NCBI RefSeq assembly: GCF_016125955.1
Contig: NZ_JADEVE010000336.1
Coordinates: forward strand, 62,001-126,000
Direction: 5' to 3'
DNA length: 64,000 nucleotides
From: Acetomicrobium sp. S15 = DSM 107314
GTDB taxonomy: Bacteria > Synergistota > Synergistia > Synergistales > Thermosynergistaceae
Below, piece after piece: positions 16,847 to 25,262 of the stretch (position 1 is its first letter; every line of letters starts with the position of its first letter). A model generated the notes under the pieces. That model did not search any database and was not told where the DNA came from. It saw nothing but the letters and a program-made list of their open reading frames with translations. The position numbers and the translations under genes are program-made.

Positions 16847-17629
16847 TTGGTAAAATTAAAAATAATCGTTATTTTTTTACTTATACTGTTCTGCACTGTC
16901 TCTCCCGTCGAGGCGTGGGAGCTCGCGGTTTCTGATCCGTGGCTGGCCGTGGTCGCGCGTTTTGTGGGCGGGACGGCTGTGCAGGTGCGGCCACTTGCCA
17001 CGTGGGGAGACCAAGGCGAAGTCATGGCCCTGCGGCAGAAGACCGATGCTAACGTTCCTACCCTTAGGCTCGTTTGCACGAACCCCAAGAATGGGACAAA
17101 ATGCCTTTACAGTGTGCTACCTGTCCCAGGAGAGAAGATGGGATCCCTGTTTTTCGATCCTGCCTCCCTTCCCTTTATCGGGCAACGCCTGCTACAGTTG
17201 TTGAGCGAGTGGGACCCCGGAAACTATTCTCTGTTTCAGAGGAGGTTGGCTGAGTTTCAATCCCGCCTCGATGGGAATTTGGCCATAGGGAGGAAACTGA
17301 TCGCAGGGCTTCCAATATTAGACCTCACTTTTCTGACGACCCCCTGGTTACAGGCTGCCTCGGGCGATCTCCTGCGCCCGCCCGAGGGCCATTTTGAGAC
17401 CTGGAGGTGCGGGGAAGGGACAGGTCTCTTAGAGGAGTGGCTTTCGAGGGCGCAAAAAGAAAAGAGGACAGTCGTGGCCGATGTGTGGACTCCTGCCGTA
17501 GTGAAGGATAGGCTCGCTAATTTCACGGGGTCGGTCGTCTTTCCTCCTCCCTCTCTTGATTTGGAGTGGACGCTCTACCTCCACGACCTTTATCTCGCAC
17601 TCATATCAGCTACCGCCGACCGATCTTGA
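16847..17629 (+). CDS. divergent ZnuA-like solute-binding protein (metal-ligand His residues missing)
   Basis: This 260-residue protein has a hydrophobic N-terminal signal (KIIVIFLLILFC; the Cys falls in a lipobox-like spot, though signal peptidase I cleavage after VEA is also possible). The mature part follows the plan of cluster A-I metal-binding proteins: a first strand with VGGTAVQVRPL, then FFDPASLPFIGQRLLQLL and LSEWDPGNYSLFQRRLAEFQSRLD, which match the WLDP and LDPxNAxxYxxN helices of ZnuA relatives. The usual metal-binding His positions (near residue 50 and before the FFDP motif) are replaced. The TTG start at 16847 has only a weak AAGGA upstream. It lies 5 bases after pyrE with no permease or ATPase gene nearby. 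Function is not assigned. Confidence 0.6.
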   Translation: MVKLKIIVIFLLILFCTVSPVEAWELAVSDPWLAVVARFVGGTAVQVRPLATWGDQGEVMALRQKTDANVPTLRLVCTNPKNGTKCLYSVLPVPGEKMGSLFFDPASLPFIGQRLLQLLSEWDPGNYSLFQRRLAEFQSRLDGNLAIGRKLIAGLPILDLTFLTTPWLQAASGDLLRPPEGHFETWRCGEGTGLLEEWLSRAQKEKRTVVADVWTPAVVKDRLANFTGSVVFPPPSLDLEWTLYLHDLYLALISATADRS

Positions 17630-17630
17630 G

Positions 17631-18443
17631 TTATATGGGTTTTGCCGTGCGCAGGCGATATACTGCTGCGGCTGTTATGCTCAAGTCTCCCTCTGCAGTG
17701 GATACAACGAGCGCTCCGTCTGGACCTATGGCTTTTGCGACGCCGCGCAACGCCTTTTGGCCCGATTCTACGACGACCTCCTGACCGAGCGTGCCGCAGC
17801 GCCGTTCGTATTCGTGCAATAGCTCCTCTTTTTTCCCTTCATACAACGTTTCTTTTGTCCAGCGATATATCTCTTTTGTTATGGCAGCTACGAGTTCTTC
17901 CCTGCAAACTTCATGCCCGAGGATGTCGCATAGCGAGGTAGCCTGCTCTCGTAATTCATCGGGGAGAAGGTTCGGTAGGATATTGACGTTGACTCCTACG
18001 CCGATTATGGAGTAGATGACGCGTTCTCCGACGGCGGTCGTCTCGCCCAAAATGCCGCACAGTTTTTTTTGGTCGTATAAAATGTCGTTCGGCCATTTAA
18101 CTTGAACTGCGAGACCGTAAACTTTCCCCATCGCTTCTGAAACGGCGACGGCGGCTGCAAGGCTTAGGAGCTGCGCGTCGCTTAGGGGGATAGTCGGGCG
18201 CAGTATGGTCGACATGTAAATCCCGCCTCTTTCGGGGGAAAACCAACGCCTGCCCAGCCTTCCGCGTCCGTTGCTTTGGCATTCTGCGAGCACTAACGCC
18301 CCTTCAGGAGCTCTGCTTAGTGCGAGCTCTTTGGCCAATTCCTGGGTAGAAGAGAGCGTTTCTCTGAAAAATATAGGATGGCCGAAGGGGCAAGACGTGA
18401 GCGCTTTTTCGATGACTTCGAGATCTAAATTGCGCGTGCTCAA
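17631..18443 (-). CDS. birA: biotin-[acetyl-CoA-carboxylase] ligase, monofunctional
   Basis: A 270-residue biotin protein ligase with SSTQELAKELA near residue 30, the biotinyl-AMP loop NGRGRLGRRWFSPERGGIYMS near residue 58, VKWPNDILYDQKKLCGIL near residue 116 and a C-terminal SH3-like domain ending EGDLSITAAAVYRLR. There is no N-terminal winged helix, so it should not act as a repressor. The start is TTG with GAGAGGAG about 11 bases upstream. It converges with the solute-binding gene, with a single base between the two stops. Confidence 0.93.
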   Translation of the reverse strand: MSTRNLDLEVIEKALTSCPFGHPIFFRETLSSTQELAKELALSRAPEGALVLAECQSNGRGRLGRRWFSPERGGIYMSTILRPTIPLSDAQLLSLAAAVAVSEAMGKVYGLAVQVKWPNDILYDQKKLCGILGETTAVGERVIYSIIGVGVNVNILPNLLPDELREQATSLCDILGHEVCREELVAAITKEIYRWTKETLYEGKKEELLHEYERRCGTLGQEVVVESGQKALRGVAKAIGPDGALVVSTAEGDLSITAAAVYRLRTAKPI

Positions 18444-18852
18444 ATTATGTCAGACTCCTCTCTATAGTGCTGTAAATTCCACCGTCAACGAGATAAATGG
18501 CCGTCTCGGCTTTAGGCGATAGCGCAGGCGCTAAAAGGAACCGAACAGGAGGAGTAAATTGCCGATGACCGAAGTAAAGATAAACTCTATAATAATCTCT
18601 TCTTCCAATCTTCGTAGATAAGGAGCGCTTCCGATCCGAAGAGCGCCGTCGGCTGAGTGTCCTATGCAGCCGTTGAGGAATAAAGAAAGAACATCGGCGG
18701 CGCCGATCGATATGAGAGATCGAAAAAGCCCTAAGGTCTACGATAGCCGATATGGCACGAGGTTAATAAAACCATCGGCAGCAATGATATAATAAATTAC
18801 AAATTCTTTTTGGACAGAATCTGAGTAAAATCTTTTTATGGGAGGCTTTGCC
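18444..18852. other. 409-bp gap between birA and prfB, no recognised gene
   Basis: This divergent spacer holds the prfB promoter at its right end. The plus strand has a strong AGGAGGAG near 18549-18556 ahead of a very short frame (ATG near 18566, MTEVKINSIIIS, 18 codons). The minus strand has a 66-codon open stretch across about 18530-18730 that reads like protein but has no ATG or GTG start; both may be remnants of a lost gene. A GC-rich imperfect hairpin spans about 18622-18646. I found no RNA family, tRNA or repeat that I could name. Confidence 0.4.
18785..18793 (+). promoter_or_regulatory. extended -10 promoter of prfB
   Basis: TG, one base, then a perfect TATAAT (18788-18793). The best -35 candidate is TTAATA at 18763-18768, with a long 19-base spacer, so the extended -10 is the main evidence. 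Transcription would start near 18800, about 53 bases before the prfB ATG. Confidence 0.5.
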
Positions 18853-19966
18853 ATGAATATGTTACCCGTTTCTACGACGATGGAAGAACTGCGCTCGATC
18901 TTCCGCGAGCTGCAGGACAGCCTTTGACCCCCTTGAACTTGAAAGTCAGGTCAACGATCTATTAGCCGACAGTTCTTCTCCCGAGTTTTGGTCGCGATCT
19001 GACTCCAGCGAAAAACTAAGAGCTTTGTCTCGCATCCAGGAAAAATTAGACCTTTGGAAGAGGCTGAGCCGTGAATTCGAAGAGGTCGAAGCGCTTGCGG
19101 AAATCTTAGACGAAGAAGAGGATCCGGAGTTGTTGGAGGAGTTTTACTCTCGCGCAAGGGCGCTGAAAGATGAAATCGAATCGTTCCAGATAAAACTCCT
19201 AATGGACGAGGAGCATGACAATTGCAATGCCATATTGAGCATTCATCCTGGAGCGGGGGGGTTGGACTCTCAGGATTGGGCCAAAATGCTTTTGCGCATG
19301 TACTTGCGCTGGGCGGAAAGGCGCAAGTATGATGCGGAAGTGGCAGAATTGCTCGAGGATGAAGGGGCTGGCATCAAGTCTGCCACCGTCTTTATTAAGG
19401 GCCAGTTTGCATATGGTTATTTGAAGGCGGAGCGCGGCATCCATCGCCTGGTGCGCATATCTCCCTTCGATGCCGCAAGAAGACGGCATACGAGCTTTGC
19501 CTCCGTTGAAGTGCTGCCCGAGCTTCCAGAGGACGTAGATGTCGAAATCCGCCCGGAAGATCTCAAAATAGATACGTTTAGAGCGAGCGGCGCAGGCGGC
19601 CAATACGTGAACATGACGGACTCGGCGGTGCGCATAACCCACTTGCCTACAGGTTTAGTGGTGAGTTGCCAAAAAGAGCGCTCACAGCACATGAACAGGC
19701 AGGTGGCGATGAAGATCTTGAGGGCGCGCCTATATGAACTTCGCCTTCAGGAACGACAGGCAGAGCTGGAGGCGATTCAGGGTGAGAAAAAGGAGATAGG
19801 CTGGGGCAACCAGATCCGCTCCTATGTTTTGCACCCTTATACGCTGGTGAAAGACCATCGCACCGGCGTAGAGATAGGCAATGTAGCCGCTGTACTCGAT
19901 GGAGATATAGATCCTTTCATCGTGGCTTTTTTGAAAAACCACAAGGTCAATACTATGAATAGGTGA
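18853..19966 (+). CDS. prfB: peptide chain release factor 2, with programmed +1 frameshift
   Basis: The gene is read in two frames: codons 1-24 at 18853-18924, then a +1 shift at an in-frame TGA (18925-18927), then 18926-19966, giving 370 residues. The joined protein has the RF2 pattern: LVRISPFDAARRRHTSF with the SPF anticodon-mimic motif and SGAGGQYVN with GGQ at residues 248-250. RF2 releases the chain at UGA and UAA. GGGAGG at 18840-18845 sets the ATG start. Low RF2 lets the ribosome shift at TGA and make more RF2, a well-known autoregulation. The next gene starts within its stop codon. Confidence 0.97.
18914..18928 (+). promoter_or_regulatory. RF2 programmed +1 frameshift site
   Basis: The CTTTGAC slippery element (18922-18928) matches the conserved RF2 site: peptidyl-tRNA on CTT slips to TTT and the ribosome resumes at GAC. 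An AGGA (18914-18917) just upstream takes the place of the internal Shine-Dalgarno that stimulates the shift. Confidence 0.95.
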
Positions 19967-21723
19967 TGAAGATTACCATGCGTAAGACATTTAAGGTGTT
20001 AACCCTTATCTTTTTTTACTTTACCGTCGTATGTACAACGGCGAAAGGAAGCCCCTTTGTACCGGCAGAGCCAATCCTTCCTGTAAACGAGGTAAGGCCA
20101 GGTATGAAGGGAGAGGTTCATACTGTCGTGAAGGGAACCGAAGTTATCTCCTTCCCGGCGGAAGTGCTCAGCGTGGTTCCCCAATCTGACCATCCGAAAC
20201 AGCTCATCTTGATTCGAACGAGCGGCCCTCTGGTGGAGCGAATCGGGGGGATCGCCGCCGGAATGAGCGGTAGCCCATTTTTCATCAATGGCAAGCTCGT
20301 GGGCGCTATAGGATACGGCTGGGAGTTTAGCGATCATCGACTTGGCCTCGTGACGCCGATAGAGGAGATGGCTTCCGTGTTGGACTGGCCTGAAGCCATC
20401 CCGCCATTTAGTCTTTCCTCTCCGCCCCAGAAGGAGCGGTTGCCCGAGGGAGCCATCTCGGAGGCAGGCACCAAGATGGCTCCGCTGGTGACTTCGGGCA
20501 TAAGCACGAGAGGAGCCCGACTAATCGGCGATTCGCTCAACTTAGATGCGATCTCCTTGCCTTCTTCGAGCGAAGGAGGCCTTCCTGTGGAGTATAAGGC
20601 TTCCCTTAAACCCGGCGACTCGGTTGGGGCGCTTTTGGCCTGGGGGGATGTAACAGTGGGAGCTACCGGCACGTTGACGGCCGTCGGTAAGGATGGGCGC
20701 TTCGTGGCCTTTGCTCATCCCTTTTTAAACCGCGGTTCTGTAGCGTATCCCTTGAGCCGTTCCTGGGTGCATGAAGTTATACCCAGCGTGCGCAGCCCCT
20801 TTAAGCTCGGCACCCCTATCAGCATAGTGGGCATGATTACACAAGACCGACCTCAAGCCATAGGTGGGAGACTGGGGTTTTTCCCTCCGGCGGTTGAGGT
20901 TTCCCTGCGCTTCCGCAACCAAGATACCGGCGCCGAAGTCGCCAAACGGTTCCAAATGGTCGATGACCCTTTCCTGATCAGTGAAGTGGCCCCCGGAGCC
21001 GTAATGGGGTTATTGGATGATCTATGGGGACGGGTGGGCGAAGGCACGATCAGATTCACCTTCACAGTGGAGGGGGGCGGCTTCCCGGGGAAGTTCAGCA
21101 TGAGAAATGTCTTCTTTTCCGATAAAGATGCAGCCCAAATCTTGACGAATGAGGTTAAAGGCCTTGTATCTATATTTGTTTTGAACCGATTTCAGGAAAT
21201 TCGCCCTCTCGGCTTTCATCTCGACGTTGAGGTGACAAGACTTCCTAAGATCCTGTACATCGAGAATTTAGAGGTAGAAAACCGGAGCGTTAAACCAGGC
21301 GACGAGATTCCAATTAAGGTGACGTTGAGGCCCTATCGCGGCGAGGCTCAAGTCAGGAATTTCTCGCTTCGCGTGCCGGAGGGGACGAGCGGAAGATGTG
21401 AAGTGATAGTGAGAGGTGGAGGCATAGCTGAGCCGGAGCAGAGATCCCTTTATGAGGGATGGCGGTCCATAAGGAGTCTGACCCAACTTCTCAAAGAGCT
21501 CGAAGCCAAAGAGTCGAACGACCAGATTATAATCGAGCTTTTAAGATATGAGGGAGCCGGTAAAGGAGTGGACTCAGAAATAGAGGAAGAACCCGAGCTG
21601 GTCAGCGAGATGAAGGAGAAGCGCATGAAGGAAGGTTCCCTTAGAGTTTTTCGCTCTTCTTACTATGTAGAGGGGTTGTTGCGAAAAGCCATAACAGTAG
21701 AAGGTGAAGAAGCTGAAGATTAA
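19966..21723 (+). CDS. SpoIVB-like peptidase S55 domain protein, exported
   Basis: A 585-residue protein with an N-terminal signal helix (about residues 8-26). Next is the segment that opens S55 domains (VNEVRPGMKGEV), the serine motif GGIAAGMSGSPFFINGK (Ser 101 and Ser 103) and, later, VAFAHPFLNRG with His 251. Ser-then-His is the order seen in the large non-sporulation S55 families. The C-terminal half (about 300-585) is beta-rich and ends in an acidic coil. The start is ATG 19966, overlapping the prfB stop (TGATG); ATG 19978 is also possible. It stands 17 bases before mlaE and probably shares its transcript. Substrate unknown; the active site is inferred from the motif. Confidence 0.75.
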   Translation: MKITMRKTFKVLTLIFFYFTVVCTTAKGSPFVPAEPILPVNEVRPGMKGEVHTVVKGTEVISFPAEVLSVVPQSDHPKQLILIRTSGPLVERIGGIAAGMSGSPFFINGKLVGAIGYGWEFSDHRLGLVTPIEEMASVLDWPEAIPPFSLSSPPQKERLPEGAISEAGTKMAPLVTSGISTRGARLIGDSLNLDAISLPSSSEGGLPVEYKASLKPGDSVGALLAWGDVTVGATGTLTAVGKDGRFVAFAHPFLNRGSVAYPLSRSWVHEVIPSVRSPFKLGTPISIVGMITQDRPQAIGGRLGFFPPAVEVSLRFRNQDTGAEVAKRFQMVDDPFLISEVAPGAVMGLLDDLWGRVGEGTIRFTFTVEGGGFPGKFSMRNVFFSDKDAAQILTNEVKGLVSIFVLNRFQEIRPLGFHLDVEVTRLPKILYIENLEVENRSVKPGDEIPIKVTLRPYRGEAQVRNFSLRVPEGTSGRCEVIVRGGGIAEPEQRSLYEGWRSIRSLTQLLKELEAKESNDQIIIELLRYEGAGKGVDSEIEEEPELVSEMKEKRMKEGSLRVFRSSYYVEGLLRKAITVEGEEAED

Positions 21724-21740
21724 AGTTCTCGCCGACGGAG

Positions 21741-22538
21741 ATGTCGAATAGCAACGAAAGACCTGGTTTCATTGTAGCAATCGGCAGAGGAACCATCGCC
21801 TTTTTGGAAGTATTGGGATGTTACGTAGTTTTTGCATGTAGGTCGCTGGGCGGCCTATGGCGACATACATGGAGCTTGCGCGATCTCGTGGAACAGTTGG
21901 AAAGAGTGGGCGTTGGTTCTGTTATCATGGTCTCCATAACCAGCGCGTTTACGGGTATGGTCATGGCCGTTCAGACTTTAGATCAGTTTTTGCGATTCGG
22001 CGCAGGTGAATATATCGGCGGCGTGATCGCTTTGAGCCTCATAAGGGAAATGTCGCCAGTGCTAACGGGACTTGTGGTAGCTGGGCGCGTGGGGGCGTCT
22101 ATGGCTGCCGAAATCGGCACCATGCGGGTCACAGAGCAGCTCGATGCCCTCAAGGCTTTTGGCCTGAACGACGAGGTTTTTGTGGGGGCGCCGAGAATAG
22201 TGGCTTCGATGATAATGCTGCCCGTATTGACGATCTATTCCTTCGCCGTCGGCATAGGAGGAGGCTATCTCTATGTGGTGGCCCATGGCGTGCATCAGAG
22301 CACTTTTAGGCGATCTATCGAGGTCCTTGTAGATCCTTACGACGTCTACGGCGGTTTGTTAAAGGCTCTTATTTTTGGCCTAATCATAGCGACCGTGGCG
22401 TGTAGTGAGGGTTTCCGCGCCGGCAACGGTGCCAAAGGGGTCGGCGAAGCTACTACTCGAGCTGTTGTGTGGGGTGATATGTTAATTTTGGTCTTCAACT
22501 ATTTCCTCTCCACCTTCCTCTTCGGGGGTGGGGGTTAG
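21741..22538 (+). CDS. mlaE: MlaE-type phospholipid ABC transporter permease
   Basis: A 265-residue integral membrane protein of the MlaE family with about five or six helices. Diagnostic segments are ITSAFTGMVMAVQT, LIREMSPVLTGLVVAGRVGASMAAEIGTMRVTEQLDAL (split here across residues about 95-135) and the late ACSEGFRAGNGAKGVG. MlaE forms the inner-membrane core that moves phospholipid under control of MlaF. Its last base overlaps the mlaF GTG. No separate mlaA, mlaB or mlaC is nearby. Confidence 0.93.
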   Translation: MSNSNERPGFIVAIGRGTIAFLEVLGCYVVFACRSLGGLWRHTWSLRDLVEQLERVGVGSVIMVSITSAFTGMVMAVQTLDQFLRFGAGEYIGGVIALSLIREMSPVLTGLVVAGRVGASMAAEIGTMRVTEQLDALKAFGLNDEVFVGAPRIVASMIMLPVLTIYSFAVGIGGGYLYVVAHGVHQSTFRRSIEVLVDPYDVYGGLLKALIFGLIIATVACSEGFRAGNGAKGVGEATTRAVVWGDMLILVFNYFLSTFLFGGGG

Positions 22539-23305
22539 TGGAGGAGATATTAAGGGTAAGAGAGGCATTTAAGCGGTTCGATGATCATCAAGTGCTTAAG
22601 GGCGTGAGCTTCTCGCTGGCTGCCGGCGAAGCGATGGCTTTAATGGGGCCATCCGGGTGTGGGAAAACCACGGTCTTGCGCCTCGTCTTGCGCCTCGTTG
22701 ATATCGAAGATGGAGAAGTTCATCTATTCGGCCACAACGTAGCCGAAGCAGACGAGGAAGAACTAATCGAACTGAGGCGAAGGATCGGTGTCGTCTTCCA
22801 AGGAGGGGCGCTTTTTGACTCGATGAGCGTGGGAGAAAACGTGGCCTTTCCGTTGTATTATTGCTTGGGGGTCAAAGATAAAAAAGCCGTAAGTGAACGT
22901 GTCGAGGAAATCCTGACAGCCGTGGGACTCGAAGGCGCAGAGAGCCTTCTTCCAGCTGAGCTATCCGGCGGGATGAGAAAGCGCGTTGCAATCGCGAGGG
23001 CATTGGTTTATCGTCCTCGGTTATTGCTTTTGGACGAGCCGTCTACGGGGCTTGATCCGATCACGGCAAGGCTCATAGACGAGCTCGTTTTGAAGTTGAA
23101 AGAGACGTTTAATGTTGGCGTGCTCATGGTCACTCACGACATAGTTTCTGCTCTCGGCGTCAGCGATAAGATATCCTTAATGGATGAAGGTCGCATAGTA
23201 TGGGTTGGCACGCCCCTTGAGTGGCATAAGTCGCAGGACCCGAATGTCTTGCGATTCGCCTCTGGACTCAGAGCCGTGAGGAGAGGTGGGCAGGTTGAGC
23301 CGTGA
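22538..23305 (+). CDS. mlaF: MlaF-type phospholipid ABC transporter ATP-binding protein
   Basis: A 255-residue ABC ATPase with Walker A GPSGCGKTTVL near residue 38, the Q-loop in VVFQGGALFDSMSV (the GALFDS stretch is typical of MlaF), signature ELSGGMRKRVAIARAL and Walker B LLLLDEPSTGLDP. It hydrolyses ATP in the cytoplasm to drive MlaE. The GTG start overlaps the mlaE stop; TTTAGTGGAGGAG gives little room for a separate binding site, which suggests translational coupling. It overlaps mlaD by 20 bases. Confidence 0.95.
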   Translation: MEEILRVREAFKRFDDHQVLKGVSFSLAAGEAMALMGPSGCGKTTVLRLVLRLVDIEDGEVHLFGHNVAEADEEELIELRRRIGVVFQGGALFDSMSVGENVAFPLYYCLGVKDKKAVSERVEEILTAVGLEGAESLLPAELSGGMRKRVAIARALVYRPRLLLLDEPSTGLDPITARLIDELVLKLKETFNVGVLMVTHDIVSALGVSDKISLMDEGRIVWVGTPLEWHKSQDPNVLRFASGLRAVRRGGQVEP

Positions 23306-24644
23306 GCTGAAGGTCGGGATAGCAACCTTCGTTGCCTTGGCGCTACTCGGAGGGTTGGTCTTCGTCACGGGCGGCAAATGGTGGCGAGAAAAAGGTTACG
23401 AAATAGAAGTGCTTTTGGAAGACGCCTCCGGTCTCAAAAGCGGTTCTCCTGTTTACATATCGGGCGTTGAGGGAGGGTACGTGATAGGGGTGTCTTTGAT
23501 TCCCGCAAGAGCGTCGGTCAAGATATCGGTGCGCGAGGGGTATAAAATACCAATCGACAGCAGCTTCATAGTTGACAGGGGAGGATTGTTGGGGGAGGCC
23601 AACTTGAAGATCTACAGAGGGCAGAGCGAAGAATATCTTTCGCCCGGGAGCAGCGTCAACGGAAGGTCCCAGCCTGGAATGGACGAGTTGGTCGCTGAAG
23701 TGCAAAAAAATCTCCAGATCATGGAGGACATCTTTAGTAGGATAAAAGAGATCATGGACGATCAAGAGATTTGGGAGGCCTTTAGGAAAGCCTCTATAGA
23801 TCTCCCTCATCTCATTGCAGATGTGCGGGTGGCGATGCAACGCCTCTCGAACGTTGCAGATCAAGGAAAAGCCTTCCTTGAAAGAGTTCAGACAGACGTT
23901 GGCGTCCTCACCGAGCGTTGGTCCAGCCTGTCGGGAACGCTGGAGGGGGTTGTAAAAGAAAACGACGAAGACTTGAGGATGACTATAACGAAGCTGAGAT
24001 CGTCTGTGGAACGGATAGACTCAATAATAACCGATTTCGACGTTGATGGAGAAGGCGGGAAAGATTTGAGGCGCGCTGTAAAGGGGCTGGGGGACGCAAC
24101 CCAGAGCCTCGCTGAGTTGGCGAGAAATCTTGACGCTGCTTTATTTGAAGATGGAGAAGGAAAATTGCCTGCTCTTTTAGAGGATGTAACGGAAACAACA
24201 TCACAGGCCAGTGAGCTTTTGAAAGAAGTGCAATCTTATCGGATTAGCGGAAGAACCTACGTTCATCAGATGACCTCTGGCGAGGATGAAGAGCTCATGA
24301 TGGATGTGGGTTTAGATATAGGTAAGGTAAACTCCCCGTGGTTCCTTCGTCTCGCGGGCGAGGACTTGGGATATGATGACGCATTTACCGGTGCCTTCGG
24401 ATACCGTGCCAGATGGGGTGAGCTATGGGGAGGCTATGTCCACGGAGATCTGGGCGGTGGAGCGCTTTGGGACATGAAGACGATCGGCCTGCCGCTCGCC
24501 ATTTCTTGGCAGTGGTGGGATGAAGATGGGGGAAAATGGTATGTCCAAGGCGAGTGGCGCGTTACAGACCGTTGGGGGCTATTCTATCGCCATTACGAGG
24601 GCGATGATGACACGGAATCGGTCGGCGTCTCCTATAGATTCTGA
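23286..24644 (+). CDS. mlaD: MCE-domain protein MlaD with long helical linker and C-terminal beta-barrel-like domain
   Basis: A 452-residue protein, far longer than the 180 residues of Escherichia coli MlaD. A single membrane helix (about 12-28) is followed by one MCE domain (about 38-115: LLEDASGLKSGSPVYISGV through GLLGEANLKI). A long amphipathic helical region (about 135-310) leads into about 130 residues of alternating, aromatic-rich beta strands that end YRF with a terminal Phe, as in outer-membrane barrels. This matches the plan described for Veillonella parvula MlaD, where one protein bridges both membranes. GTG 23286 is used; TTG 23295 with AGGTGG upstream is an equally good start. 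Confidence 0.85.
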   Translation: MGRLSRELKVGIATFVALALLGGLVFVTGGKWWREKGYEIEVLLEDASGLKSGSPVYISGVEGGYVIGVSLIPARASVKISVREGYKIPIDSSFIVDRGGLLGEANLKIYRGQSEEYLSPGSSVNGRSQPGMDELVAEVQKNLQIMEDIFSRIKEIMDDQEIWEAFRKASIDLPHLIADVRVAMQRLSNVADQGKAFLERVQTDVGVLTERWSSLSGTLEGVVKENDEDLRMTITKLRSSVERIDSIITDFDVDGEGGKDLRRAVKGLGDATQSLAELARNLDAALFEDGEGKLPALLEDVTETTSQASELLKEVQSYRISGRTYVHQMTSGEDEELMMDVGLDIGKVNSPWFLRLAGEDLGYDDAFTGAFGYRARWGELWGGYVHGDLGGGALWDMKTIGLPLAISWQWWDEDGGKWYVQGEWRVTDRWGLFYRHYEGDDDTESVGVSYRF

Positions 24645-24659
24645 GGGAGGGCATAAGAA

Positions 24660-25262
24660 GTGTTCGTAACATTCGAGGGGATCGATGGAGCAGGCAAGAG
24701 CACTCAAGCGGCCCTCTGCGCAGAGTGGTTAGGGGGGCTTTTGGGAGATTCAAATATCCTCTTGACCAAGGAGCCGGGAGGCTGGCCAGGGGGAGAGAGT
24801 TTGCGCGATGCGCTGCTTTCTGGGGGTTTGAGCGATCCCTGGGGTGAGCTCTACGTGTTTTTGGCCGACCGTCTAGAGCATGTAAAAAGAGTAATCAGAC
24901 CGGCTTTGGAGGAGGGCAAAACCGTAATTTGCGAGCGCTATATAGATTCCACTCTGGCCTATCAAGTGTGGGGAAGAGGGTTGTCGCTCAAGAGAGTTAA
25001 TGAATTAATCCAATGGCACAATTTCCCCATGCCAGATCTCACTTTGCTCTTCGACCTTCCCCTCGAAGAAGCCTTGCGTCGTATGAATGCGAGAGGAGAA
25101 AGAAACGAGTTAGAGGGCGAGGTTTTTCTCTCGCGCGTCCGCGAGGGGTACAAAAGCATAGCAGGCGAGCATGATAGGATCAAAGTGGTGGACGCCGCTT
25201 TGGATGTGTGGTCTGTTCATGAAATTGTGCGCGACATAATCGCGCGATGCTTGTTCCAATGA
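24660..25262 (+). CDS. tmk: thymidylate kinase
   Basis: A 200-residue P-loop kinase with EGIDGAGKSTQAA at the N-terminus, the nucleoside-binding CERYIDSTLAYQ near residue 92 and LTLLFDLPLEEALRR near residue 125. It phosphorylates dTMP to dTDP. The GTG start at 24660 is set by GGAGGG about 8 bases upstream. It begins a tmk-yaaR-holB-ricT block like the one in Bacillus subtilis, minus yaaQ. Its stop overlaps the yaaR ATG (ATGA). Confidence 0.96.
   Translation: MFVTFEGIDGAGKSTQAALCAEWLGGLLGDSNILLTKEPGGWPGGESLRDALLSGGLSDPWGELYVFLADRLEHVKRVIRPALEEGKTVICERYIDSTLAYQVWGRGLSLKRVNELIQWHNFPMPDLTLLFDLPLEEALRRMNARGERNELEGEVFLSRVREGYKSIAGEHDRIKVVDAALDVWSVHEIVRDIIARCLFQ

Noticed and set aside
18853-18927. 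prfB read as a pseudogene because of the stop at codon 25
   Set aside because: The stop is the TGA of the conserved RF2 frameshift site, and the following frame restores the full protein.
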